A stretch of 64,000 nucleotides of DNA from Echinometra lucunter (lineage: Eukaryota; Echinodermata; Echinoidea; Camarodonta; Echinometridae). This document shows, piece by piece, positions 1 to 12,200 of the stretch (positions are counted from its first letter, which is position 1; each line of letters starts with the position of its first letter). The stretch is from positions 13,337,449 through 13,401,448 of the forward strand of contig CM057161.1 in NCBI GenBank assembly GCA_029962745.1. The letters are read 5' to 3'. Made by a program: the position numbers and the translations under genes. The notes under the pieces were generated by a model. The model was given only the letters and a program-made list of their open reading frames with translations, made no database searches and was not told where the DNA came from.

Positions 1-551
1 TTGAACTGAATGAAAAAAAAAATGTATCACAATTTTTATACAGTATCTTGGGGCACGGATTCTTTATTTTCTAAATTAAATTGAACTGACTCTCAGAATA
101 TTGATCATGTAAGTGGCTAGGAGACATCATAATCCAAATGGAATGATGTACGTGCAAAGTGTATATTCTACATTGTATTCTTGGGAGGCTGATGTAGCAT
201 AATTGCTTAAGACTTATTTTATTACTATTCACACACTGGTTCAGGCAATTCAAGATTAGAAATGAGTGAAAGTTTCGTGACATCATAATTTTTTAAAGCA
301 TGAATTCTGTGTATTTTCTACATTCACCTTGTTTACAGTAATGTGATTATGAAATCAATATTATAAGAAAGATTTGATAGAATACCTAACAAATGCAAGT
401 AATCACGATAGAAGGAACAGTTCGAAATACATGCATGTGTAAGCATTATCTTTCCCGCTTTATTATATCAATGTCCAGAGGCGTCGATCCATTTTTCGGA
501 TTGGGGGGGCAAGACGACCAAGCGGAGATGAACCCACGGCTACTGATATAT

Positions 552-637
<86 letters not shown>

Positions 638-690
638 CCATATATATAGGCCTTCACGTTGATATATCAACGTGAAGCATTTTCATTTTG
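1..690. other. AT-rich gene-free stretch with a TG/TA microsatellite
   Basis: No coding signal is visible. A (TG)n run at about 553-594 passes into a (TA)n run to about 624 and then (CA)n. The short open frames here are translations of that dinucleotide array. Confidence 0.7.
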
Positions 691-839
691 GGGAAATACG
701 CATCTTGCTAGATTGTGAACCATCCAGCTTTTTTTTAATTTTGCGAGAGAGCGAAGCGAGCGAGCAAAAAATAACAAATTTCTTGTTATGAGAGAAGTGT
801 TTAGTAATCAAAATACACTGTAAGCATATATGATACCCA

Positions 840-875
<36 letters not shown>

Positions 876-2050
876 TTACCTCGCTGTCAAATATGAACTC
901 TATTTTGTCACATCGCTGGTCCATTGTTGCTGCCCCCCCCCCCCCACCCCCCCCCCCCCACCACTCTGTTTTTTAATTTTACGAGCGAGCGAAGCGAGCG
1001 AGGAAGCACACGGTGATTTTGATGGTAGAAGTAGTAACCCCTTCGGCAAATTACACTGTGAGCCCATGAAACATCTACATTATCTATTCGGTCTCATCTC
1101 ACTTACTGAATTCGTTTGTTTTTCAAAACCATTAATATCAAACGAGCGAGCGCAGCGAGCGAGGAAAAATATACCCTTTTCCATATGATAGAAGTGTTAT
1201 TTCGTCATCATAATATATATTAATGTGATGATAATGTGTATGCGCTATACAAGAACGGATTATTATTATTATTATTATCATCAGAATACCCTATAAACTT
1301 GTCATGCCTGTGTGATATCTAAATAATACACCCGATCACCTGTAATGCCGAATATGACACTGTTTTACCTACCTCGCTTGCAGTCCGAATCCAATCTCTT
1401 TCTACCATAGCGAGTAAAGTCAACGACCGATCCCGGCAAAATTATATGGATTCGTCCCCCCAAATTTATCAACTACCTTGCTGCCCAAATATAATGATAT
1501 TTTGGAATCTCGCTGCTACTTGCTGCCAGAAATCATATTGTATCTAGCTTTTACCAGCGAGAGTAGTGAGCGAGCTAACGAAAAATATGTGTTTTTTTTT
1601 TTTAATCTAGGCCGTTATCTCCTAAAAGTGTATCTATTTTTAGGTTAAGTGACCGCTCGATTTCTTGGAGTGATATCTTGTTTGGTTATATTACTTCCTA
1701 TGAGTAGAAGAATAGTATAACATTACATAGAAACACGAGATAAAAATCGATTTCCTTTCATAAGAATAGTAATTATCATCGGCATTAATTAGTAAAGAAA
1801 CTTAAATGCGAGCGAGCGCTTCCCAGTGTCCCATTTTCTTTCTTTTTTTCTTGTTTTCCACTTTCATTTCACTTCTCTCCTTCCTTTTCCTTCCTTTTCT
1901 CTTTCTTTCTTTTTTTTTTCTTGTTCGGAAATTATTGGGGGGGGGGGGGGCAAAATGATATCTTTGCCCCCCCCCCGAAATTTTCTTTGGGGGGGCAACT
2001 GCCCCCCGGCCCCCCCCCCCCCAGGATCGACGCCTCTGTCAATGTCTACC
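690..2050. repeat. Dispersed repeat rich in GCGAGCGAAGCGAGCG words
   Basis: Several segments carry the same self-complementary word (741-765, 981-1003, 1141-1163, 1558-1576, 1806-1818). They are separated by (TA)n at 839-873, poly-C around 933-960, and poly-G and poly-C blocks at 1938-2022. The part from about 1595 to 1815 reappears inverted at 5235-5435: the words around ggccgttatctcctaaaa and their complements match, although diverged. The two copies therefore form a widely spaced inverted pair of one repeat family. The family is not identified. Confidence 0.6.
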
Positions 2051-2164
2051 TAAAGCATTTTAAGATTTTAAGAACGAAGACTGCAAAAATATTGCATATG
2101 ATCACATGGAAAGTTAAACAAAACTTATCATTTTTTTATCTTTCATTTATTTCTTATTTCCATC

Positions 2165-3480
2165 AGTTCACATAGAAACAAATAGAAATTGTACATAATT
2201 ATGAAAATGAACAAGGAAATCAGATAAAAAAAATACAAAAAAATACAAAAATAAACAATAGCAGGTGCACAAGTATATATCTTCTCTAAAATCGGACATA
2301 CAATTTGAATCATGATAGCCAGATTGTATATAAAATAAAAACAGCCAGAATGTCATGTAAAGGAGGCATGCAAATTTTTCCATTTCCTCTCAAATTTACA
2401 TAATTGTCTATTTTGCAAACCAATTTGCTTCTCAGTCACATATATACTTTTTAACTTTGACCAGAACAGTTCAAATGATGGAGAAATACCCAGATGTCTA
2501 CATGCATATATCATCTGTTTAGCTATTATCATACAATGATTCAAAAGAAGCCTATGTGAGCTTCCAACAAATACACCAAACAGAATCTCTTCTTCCTTCA
2601 ATTGTAGATTGATATCAAATTTTGTATGCCACCATCTCCGAAACTCTTCCCAAAAAATTATGTGCATGTTGACATTCAGTAAATATATGTTCTGGTGTTT
2701 CCTCTGCTTGTTTACAAAAGATACATAATTCAGATTCAACGATTTTTATTTTATGTAATCTTTTGTTTAACAGAAGTGTTCTAGTATTAATTTTATATTG
2801 AAATGTTCTGCTCTTAGTATCTGATAAACAAACAAATGGCATTTTGTATATGAGCTTCCATGTTATTTCGTCTACAGCATATTTATTGCTCCAATAAATT
2901 TCTGATGTTGGAGTCTCAAAAATATTTCCTTTCAAAATACATAATCTGTGTTGTTAACATCTTAAACTCTATAACTTTACCCTTAAAGTCACAGCTAATT
3001 TTGAGAGGTGATATTACTTCTTGATTAGAAAGGCATCTCAACTTCAATTCTTTGGGGATAGCAGAAACAATCGAGCACCATTTCATATACATCTGCTTTT
3101 CAACTCCCCTCCTCACCCACGTATTAAAATCCATCAATTTGCCTTCCCTGTCATATAAGTCTGAAATGTACCATAAACCAGCCTTAAAGAATTCTGCAAT
3201 AAATATAGTTTTGCCATCTACTCTAACACATTCATTATTCCATATAATGGTTTCCCTTTTATCCTTATAGTTTGATTCTAATAATCGAAAATCAAAATAA
3301 GCACTCAGTATATCTCTGTAAAAGCTTGGGCACTGTCCCATTGTTTTACAACTCTTTTTTGACATATTACAATAGAGGATAAACTCACCTCCGAATTTCT
3401 TCATAAAGTATCTAAATATAACTGACCATAGAGAGCTACCTTCATTCAACTTATCATAAAACTTATCATCATGATATATG
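2165..3480 (-). pseudogene. 5'-truncated non-LTR retrotransposon (LINE), C-terminal part of ORF2, frameshifted
   Basis: The minus strand carries three overlapping open segments (3449-2916, 2935-2615, 2739-2353) that read as one protein broken by two frameshifts. The first has the pattern usual after the reverse transcriptase domain of LINE ORF2: an aromatic-rich stretch with WYISDLYD and an N-N-x-C region. The second holds CIFC, eight residues, H, four residues, C, which resembles the CCHC-like zinc finger at the end of many LINE reverse transcriptases. The third continues past that finger. Endonuclease and catalytic reverse transcriptase parts are absent, so this is a 5'-truncated dead insertion. 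The 3' end lies near 2165. The clade is uncertain; the architecture resembles L1/Tx1-type elements. Confidence 0.75.
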
Positions 3481-4150
3481 ATTCAGTATTAACATATATT
3501 ACACAGAAATAGCACTACATTTTGAAAAGCAAATATTACAAGCTGTACTGGACTATTTTTTTACTATATTTTGCTAAGAATATAGAGAAAGACTCTACTA
3601 TTTTACAATATTTTGCTAAGAATATATACAGAGATTAGAGAAAGACCCCATGATTATTGAGAAAGAGATCATTTAAATTACAAACACATGATAAAAAAAC
3701 ATTCTTTCAAACGGTTATCCTTACATAATTAAAAACTTCGTTGATAATAATGATCAGTTTCGATCCTTTTCATTTTAGACTGACTCGCTCACTAAACAAG
3801 CAAAACGGGCCCATGTGACCAAATTTCACCATATCTATAATTTATAATTTATATTCACACCCTTTTGAATCTGGGCTGCAATTTTTTGTATTGATATTAA
3901 TGTTTGAAACAAAATTTAAGAAAAGTTACATTTACACATACACATACATACATACATATGTATATCTGAGGAAGCATGATCACAAAAAATACAGCATTAC
4001 ATCCTAATAAAAAAATAAAATTTCAAAATGGAAATAAATATAACAGTAACTCATGAGTGGCAAGACTAAATTGCAAATTAGCATTATGGAAAACCAATGA
4101 AGTGTATATAGAGAATGGGAATATACTGAAAGTAATGACCCGCCTTATCA
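3481..4150. other. AT-rich stretch without gene
   Basis: Low-complexity AT-rich DNA with a short local repeat (tattttgctaagaatata at about 3567 and 3608). No exon, RNA gene or element boundary was recognised. Confidence 0.5.
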
Positions 4151-4152
4151 AA

Positions 4153-4482
4153 CAAGGGGGTGTTTCATAAAGCTGTTCGTAAAGTTACGGATGACTTTAC
4201 GAACGACTTGAATATGGCAAGCCCGATGATATTCTCAAGCATTATAAGTCGCATCACCTAAAAGTGAAATATGCAGGAGTAGATTAACATTACTTTTTTA
4301 CAGACATTTTTTTATTGCCGAAGTATATTTTTCGCTACAATTTAATTGGGATTATGGGAAATGCAGTCACACTTTGTTAAAACGTCAGCACAAACTTTGG
4401 GCATCCCTTTTGGCACTTCATATTCAAGTCGTTTGTAAAGTCATTCGTAACTTTATGAACAGCTTCATGAAACACCCCTTGC
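4153..4482. mobile_element. MITE, family A, copy 1
   Basis: A nonautonomous DNA transposon of about 330 bp. The left end reads caag then gggtgtttcataaagctg. The right end is its inverted complement, cttcatgaaacaccccttg. Inside each end the terminal repeat continues through gttcgtaaagttac, so the arms are about 35 bp or more. No coding capacity. Two further copies lie at about 16935-17257 and 57211-57497. Confidence 0.8.
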
Positions 4483-4854
4483 AAAAGGTTGAGGTATTCA
4501 GAAACGACTACCCTGATTATCTGACATCGAATGTTGAAAAAGTGTTGCTCTCTAACTTGACGAGGTATATTTTGACGAGGTATGCTGTCTAGCACTTTGG
4601 TCCTGTGTACTGGATGCTGAGAAGGAATGCCGGCAGACATATTTTGTGTCTTCTTTTATCAGTTCGTAAAATTGAATAAATTTGAATAAAAAAACAAAGA
4701 TACCAAACTTGAGGAAGCATGAGATCGTTTCTGCATTTATACAAGATTTGAAGACAAAGCAAATAATACTATTATTGTAATCGATTCAATTTCAAAAGTA
4801 CAGTACGGGGTATTATACCTTAGAATGGGAGGAACAGAGGATGACCGCGGAAGC

Positions 4855-5930
4855 AGGGAAGGGGGGGGGGGGCTGGGGCTGCAGACCCCCCCCCCCCCCA
4901 TACATACACACACACAATTTCGACTAAAACAAAAATTTTAAAGGCTTCATATCTAAAGTATAAATTGGTCATTTCACAGGCTTGCTAAACCATAAAAATC
5001 CAGGGGCTTTCGGGGGGCTCCGCCCCTGAACCCTCGCCTGGGGGAGGGGTGTGAGGGATGGGGAGGGATGGGGGAAATATTCGACCTCCAATATGGTGGG
5101 TGGGCTGTATTTATCATCCCTCCAAAAAATTACCATTAAAAAATGGCATGGCCCTCTTTTAATCCCCTAAAAACAAAAAGGGGAAAAAAAGTAACGAAAA
5201 AATAAGAAATAAAAAGAAAAACCTAGAAGCGCTCGTTCGCTTCCCTTGCTCGCATTTTAAGTATCTTAAACAATGTCGGTTATATTACTGTTCTTACGAA
5301 AGGAAATTGGTTGGCATCTTGTCTATCTAATTTTATACTATTCTTCGAGTCATATGTAGGTAATATAATTGCAAGGAGTCGAACGGCTATAAAACCTAAA
5401 TCAAAAGAATTTTTAGGAGATACTGGCCTGTGACCAATAGCCTATTCCTGTCATACCAAGTATGAGTAAGGATGATGCCGATATAATATATGCTACTAAA
5501 ATCATAAGAATGGAGTAAAATTCTCTGAAACCTGTTTTCAGTATTTAATTTTTTTCTCGCTCGCTACGCACGCTCATTAAATCTAGAAACATGATATTTT
5601 CAAGCAGCAAGCACTCTTATTCCCTCAGCAACATGTCGGAATATCACCCCCTCCCCCCCCCCCCAAAAAAAAAAAAAAAAAAAATTGCAGCTACATGTAG
5701 GTGTCAAAGTATCCTCGATTTCTGTGGGAAGATGTACATCATCAGAATCATCTAGTTTATTTTGGTGGCAATTCTACGTTTTAAAGAAAATAATGCTTTA
5801 TCGTCAAAAAAGTGCGTTTTTCCTTGCTCGCTTCGCTTGCTTTTTATTATACAGAAACAGGGTGGTTTGGACAGTAAACAACTGGACCAGCGATGTGCTG
5901 AAATAGTCATATTTGGCAGATTAGACTTAG
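4855..5930. repeat. Poly-G/C-bounded repeat and inverted copy of the upstream GCGAGCG repeat
   Basis: Homopolymer G and C tracts at 4861-4899, then a GC-rich segment (4990-5060) with ggctccgcccctgaaccc, then from about 5225 sequence complementary to the repeat at 1595-1815. Further TCGCTCGCT words occur at 5557-5575 and 5825-5840, and a C/A homopolymer pair at 5646-5682. No gene is visible. Confidence 0.55.
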
Positions 5931-6467
5931 AATTAGACTTCGCTTAGTCGATCGTTCACGTTTGAACCCGCCCAGTCTCTTTGCTCCCTCGCCGACACAC
6001 ATGGATGCCCACTGCCCCTGGACTCCCCCCTGTTTGGGTGTAGCCCCCCCCCCCCATGCACTAAGAAAAACAAAAACAAAACAAAACAAAGCAAAACAAA
6101 ACAAAACGTTCGTGGTCCTTGCCATGGATGCGGTACTTTAACATTTACAAATAGACCCTGTTTTGACTCCAGAGGTAGCAATACTATCATGGAGATTAAG
6201 CACATGTGAATAAATTCATCGTAAGTGTACAATGCCTTTCTGTATAACAAATTCTACCTAATGTTGTGACATCTTAGTTGAACTGCCAATTCAGATGTAA
6301 AAGGGACGCGTCATGTCCGTATTCGATAAACCTGGGTCGAATGAGATTATGCCACTATTTAGTGATGATGATGATGACGATGATGATAATGATGATGATG
6401 AATATGGTGATAATACTACTAACAATAAAAAACAATAATAGTAATAATGATGAGAAGAGTAATAACC

Positions 6468-6535
<68 letters not shown>

Positions 6536-6546
6536 TAATAATAATA

Positions 6547-6579
<33 letters not shown>

Positions 6580-7090
6580 TAATAATAATAGAAATAAAAA
6601 TAAAAATATAACAATATCACGTGAATCAAATGGATGAAAATGTACAAAACCCTGACTAAAATTCAGAGGTACATGTATGGGCATGTATAGGTTTCAACAG
6701 CAAAGGGTTGGACGAAAGAACTCTTTTTCGGGCGAGTAAATGATGACCCTCATTATATTTTGATTTGCGCAATCATGAATCGATTCTCTTAAAAGTGGGG
6801 CTTTAATTGATTTATATATGTATATACATATATGCGAAAGGAATGAGAAAATTATAGTAACGTAGATTAAATCAAAGTTCCCGAGAGTTGTCCTGTCATT
6901 TTGGAAATTTTGGAAGGGTTGAAAAAAAAATTGAATTAAAACAAAAAAAAAACTCTAAAAGGTTAAAGGGATAATTAGTTATCACTTCTCGCGAGTGACA
7001 ACTTTAAGTGACAGATCAGTGAGCAGGTCGATGAGAGTTGATTTTCATAGCTAAATTAAATTTGATATCTCCAAGCATCTCCCTTTATTG
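5931..7090. repeat. Gene-free stretch with (CAAAA)n and (TAA)n microsatellites
   Basis: A CAAAA-type pentamer array occupies about 6065-6108 and an imperfect ATG/ATA tract about 6360-6470. A long (TAA)n array covers about 6466-6590. The reported frames here are poly-Ile/Tyr translations of the array. Confidence 0.75.
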
Positions 7091-7093
7091 AGT

Positions 7094-7332
7094 ATGCCCT
7101 TTCATTTCATTTCATTTCATTTATTTTTTCCATTTTCAACTCAGATATAACATACATAATTTTCAACTCAAAATAACATGGTTGTACAACATATATAATT
7201 GTACATACAAAATAATTACATAATCAGTACATAAAAAATTGTCAAAGTGAAATTTTACAAATTAAGCATATAAATAAACGTTGAAAATGGAGGGGAATGC
7301 TAAAAAGCCAGGCTTGTATTGTGCAAACCCCT
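7094..7332 (-). repeat. Dispersed repeat family B, copy 1 (LINE 3'-end-like)
   Basis: A segment of about 240 bp that recurs at 13677-13878 and 23437-23632. Shared landmarks are (TTTCA)n, ccattttcaac, an AT-rich middle, gttgaaaatggaggggaatg and ttgcaaacccc. Read on the minus strand it ends in a short (AAATG)n tail, as LINE 3' ends and LINE-mobilised SINEs often do. Inference: 3' fragments of one retroelement family. Confidence 0.65.
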
Positions 7333-7506
7333 AAAAGAAAATACATGTGTGAAAATATGAATTGTACTTATAAATTTTTATTTTTTTAAATGGTTACAAG
7401 GGATTAAAAAAAAAAATTAAAAAAGGATTAATTTAAGCCTCAATGAGTTTCGATTTAAGATGTATAGTCTGTTATAGCGCCACGCTTTAACTTAGAAAAA
7501 CGATCG

Positions 7507-8006
7507 NNNNNNNNNNNNNNNNNNNNNNNNNNNNNNNNNNNNNNNNNNNNNNNNNNNNNNNNNNNNNNNNNNNNNNNNNNNNNNNNNNNNNNNNNNNNNN
7601 NNNNNNNNNNNNNNNNNNNNNNNNNNNNNNNNNNNNNNNNNNNNNNNNNNNNNNNNNNNNNNNNNNNNNNNNNNNNNNNNNNNNNNNNNNNNNNNNNNNN
7701 NNNNNNNNNNNNNNNNNNNNNNNNNNNNNNNNNNNNNNNNNNNNNNNNNNNNNNNNNNNNNNNNNNNNNNNNNNNNNNNNNNNNNNNNNNNNNNNNNNNN
7801 NNNNNNNNNNNNNNNNNNNNNNNNNNNNNNNNNNNNNNNNNNNNNNNNNNNNNNNNNNNNNNNNNNNNNNNNNNNNNNNNNNNNNNNNNNNNNNNNNNNN
7901 NNNNNNNNNNNNNNNNNNNNNNNNNNNNNNNNNNNNNNNNNNNNNNNNNNNNNNNNNNNNNNNNNNNNNNNNNNNNNNNNNNNNNNNNNNNNNNNNNNNN
8001 NNNNNN
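7507..8006. other. Assembly gap, 500 N
   Basis: Exactly 500 undetermined bases, the usual placeholder length for a scaffold gap of unknown size. The gap lies 438 bases upstream of the first recognised VEGF-family exon, so leader or 5' exons of that gene may be hidden in it. Confidence 0.98.
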
Positions 8007-8444
8007 CCCCTCTCTCTGTTTCCCTTTCTCTTTACGTCTGTCTTTCTCTGTGTCGTCTCGTTTGGGTCAACGCCCACAGAAAATGCATGATTATTGAAAT
8101 CGCCGAGACTCCATAGATTTGACGATTGTCCAGCAAAAAGACATACATGTATGTAACATCGCCTATAACATGTATAAGGTCTAAATTGCCATTTCTTACA
8201 CGTTACTATAGTACTACACTTCATCATTCTTTCTTAATATAATTTATTTTTTGTTTCTTCAAGTTTGCTGATATTCATTAGAGTTTCCTAAGCCTGATTA
8301 AACTTTCCTACATATATTTTTCCTACATGTAATTTTCATATGAATATATCATCCTTAGTCTTTACTATTATACTTTCGTATGATTGCTACATTTTTTCCC
8401 TTCTACTTAATCATCTCTCTTTCTCCATCTCTCTCCCATTACAG

Positions 8445-9229
8445 CCAAGGAATTCACGGGAGGTTCAGCGATTGATAGACGAATACCGCCGAAGATGGCT
8501 CCGATCATCTCTCGGCAATCTTCGGAAGAGTCCGAAGAGGAAACCGATGGGCCTGTTGCTGTCGTAGCAATCAAACCATCAAGTACGTTTAATCAATTTA
8601 TTCCGATACTACTATAATTGTATTCACAGTAGATGTAATAAATCTCACTATGAAAAATGAAAAATACAAATTGGATAAAACAATATTATAGTCGCCCATT
8701 GATGTTACCATGAGGAATTATGAAGATAATCTTCGGCTTTATAGAATAATTTAAAGAAACACAATGTAGATACTCTATTTCACGACTGAATATAGTATCT
8801 TCCCTTTTTTTGTTGCATTTGAAACAGCTTTGTTAAAATATCCCGATATGACTGCCCCAGCTGCTCTGCAAATGACATCAAGTAAGTTATTTTTTCAAAA
8901 CGTAAATGCTATCATTCTCTTTGTCATCGAATAATCTCTTTGCTTGATAAAAATGAAGAGGGAGAGAGAGAGAGAAAAAAAGGGGGGGGGGGAGGCTTCT
9001 GTGGTTTCTAACCCTGAACATCAAATATTGATACATCTAATTATACAGATTGATCTTAAATTCAGACCACATAGGGGTTGGGGATAATAGTGTGTCATGA
9101 CGTCACATATTATGACAAAATCACGTGACAAACGCATGGAAGCAGGAGTACTTATATAAAATGGGAGATGCGCAGAAAAAGAGACGGCTAGTGGGCAGTG
9201 GAGGCAGAGAAAGAGACTGAGAAAAAAAC

Positions 9230-9275
<46 letters not shown>

Positions 9276-12200
9276 GGGGCTTTTTTGGTTTCTAACCCCA
9301 AACATCAAATATTGATGCGTCTAAATATACAGATGGATCGTGAATTCAGACCACATAGGGGTTGAGGAAAATAGTATGTCATGACGTCACATAATATTAT
9401 GACAAAATCACGTGACAAACGCATGGAAGCAGGAGGACTGATTGTAATGGGAGATGTACAGAAAGAGAGAGAGAGCTAGTGGGCAATCGAGACAGATAAA
9501 GAACAAGGAGAAAGAGAGAGAGAGAGAGAGAGTGAGACAGAGAGGGGAGGAGACGAAAAGGGGGCAGAAACAAAAGAGATTTTAAGAGACAGAGACAAAC
9601 AAAAATGTAAGGGGTCATTTTCAGTCGAGCCTCTGATCCATTCATAATGATTCACAAATCGAGTTCTTTTCAATCATGCATGCATAATTTCATCAATATC
9701 CGATTGGTGTGCTTGTTTTTTTGCAATGGTTCTATTTTTTACCCCTCCCACCAATCCCCACTTCGTGTCTAGCTTATAAACTATTCATATACCTTGGCTT
9801 CAACGTCTGTGGGATGAAATTGAGATTAAGATATGGCCGAAAAAACAGCTATCAGGGACAAGGGTGGTTATAAATCAAACATCCCCAGAGGAGTTCAGAA
9901 AACCCTCTCTAGCGTTTATGTTTTTAACAATTAATATTGAACTACAAGGCTTGACGTCTGTCTTTCAGGAAATACAGAACGGAGTTCTAATATTTGTAGA
10001 AAATTATTTATAGCATTTCTGTACTTTGAATTCCCTAATATGTAGTCTGATATGGCTTATAACTATTTCAGACACTAATTCGTCGCTGGTTTCCCAAACT
10101 GATTATGTGCGCACGTCACAACGCAAACCAGTGACGAATTGTAACACTACAGATTACGTGACACTTGTCAGCGGGTTTTAACCCGATTTAGTTAGGTCTC
10201 CTAATGACCCCCCCCCCCCCTCCTCATGGTCGTACGCAGCGGGGGGCAGGGGGGCAGTTGTCCCCCAGAAATTTTGAAAACTTACATTGTTTTACTGAAA
10301 ATTTTCACAAAATCCACGAAAAGCGGGCACCAAATCCTTCAATTTCACTTTTTAAAATGCGAAAGCGCCCTCGTGACCAGCTCGGTCGCATCGCTCCTTC
10401 GCTTTTAAGCTTCTTCAAAAAATTTTACGTGTCTTGGCACCCCAAGGAATTTTTTTTTCTTTTTTTGCGTACGGCCCTGCCTCCCCCCTCCCCCGGTTGA
10501 AACTTCTTAAATTTGTGAATTCCATCCTGAGAGTTTGTTAAAGTTATTATTCGTTTGAGTACTTGTCCACATGGATACTTGTCCAGGTTAAAAGGTGCTG
10601 TCCTTAGGACAGAAGGAATTTATTACAAGATGCATTCACACATGCAGAGCCGTGAGTTTAAAAAGACCAAATTTTGTGTCGTTCAATTTCCTTTTCAATA
10701 ATTCAGTCGCCGAAATGCCTCCATGTGAGCCCCGGCCGACCATCGTAGACACATCCGAAGTCATTGATGAAGGGTTGATTGGAAACGAGGTTGAGTATGC
10801 TATCTTCTGGCCTCCGTGTATCACAGTTAACCGGTGCGGAGGTTGCTGCTCTACTGAACTTCTGCAATGTGCCCCAAACAGAACAAGAACCAGAGAGGTG
10901 CAGGTACGATCAAGGATGTTGGCACATGGGGTGAGGGGGTCGAAATTTTTAAAGACAGTTTTTTGAAAAAAAAAAAAAAAAAAAAAAATCTTCGCTTATC
11001 GGGTGATTTTTCCTTTCCGAGCAATACTAAAACAAAGGACATCACTTCGAAAGACCGGGGAGGTAAGGAGGAGGGGTTGAGGTTTAGAAGGACACACGCT
11101 AGAATTTTTGTGCCTGGGATATTATATTATACTATGGTTTTAAGGGGGTAGGGACCAATCACCCCTTAACCCCCCTTTTATAAATACAGAAATAGACGGG
11201 GAGAAGTGTCAAACCGAAAAATATTGTATTGTCGCAAAGTTGGCTGACAGCAGCTACAAGGAGGAGGAGGGGCCGGGGGTTATATCGCACCTCTAGCTTG
11301 CGACCCGAACAGCTTTGATAGTGGGGGCGCGAGAAACATTTTTTGAACGCGGTTAGGGATGAAGGAGGACCATGCTTTGCTTATTTTTCATTTGATCGGC
11401 CAATGTTTTTAGGTACCAATTTCTTTCACAACATTAAAAAAAAACGAATTCTGATTTCTTTCAGGTCGTACGGCTGACTGCTGATCAACAGTCTACCCAA
11501 ATTCAACTCGGTGGTCTCATTTCTGTCTCTGTAGAAGAGGACGAATCGTGTTCATGTGAATGTCGGGTCAAACCACAGGATTGCCATCCAACCAGAGAGG
11601 TATACTATACCACGTTCAGCTCATGTGAATCATCTTGCCATGTGTACCTTCTACAGGGATACTCAGAATAATTTCGCCCCACCCTAATTTCGGTGGAGTC
11701 AGATTTGTCTCGGAATGGCGTCAGCTGGGAGTCAACTCCATTCCAAGTCAAAGTGACTCAGATTTCCGAATTAATTTGTCTCGGAATGGTGTGGCGTCAA
11801 CAGTGAAAAACGACTAAATTCGAGTCAAAGTAATTCCATTCCAAGTCAAACCGATTCGGAAATCCGAGTCACTTTAACTCCAAATAGAGTTGACTCCCAG
11901 CTGACTCCGTTCCTAGTCAAACTGATTCGGAAATCCGAGTCACTTTAACTCCAAATGGAGTTGACTCCCAGCTGACTCCGTTCCGAGTCAAATAATAAGA
12001 GTGCACGCTAAATAGTTATGAAGAAAATTTTTAAAGAACTCATACACATGAAAAGTAGAAGAAAAAGAACAACAACAACTAAAAGCTTGATTTTTGTCTA
12101 TATGGCGTAGGGTTATGATTGGTCGTGACCTCGATGACATAAATATACTGATACCACATTCAACAAGTCGGTCATGCTAGCCTACACATAAGTTGTCCAA

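Noticed and set aside
6355..6684. Poly-Ile/Tyr frame
   Set aside because: Translation of the (TAA)n microsatellite. The same applies to the frames at 446-670, 20293-20805 and 32094-32373.
7487..8227. Open frame of 246 codons on the minus strand
   Set aside because: Most of it is the run of N; the real codons on either side have no coding character.
10595..10966. Single 123-codon gene starting at 10595
   Set aside because: The first 37 codons are intron read-through and the last 21 follow a good donor; only 10707-10903 is exon.
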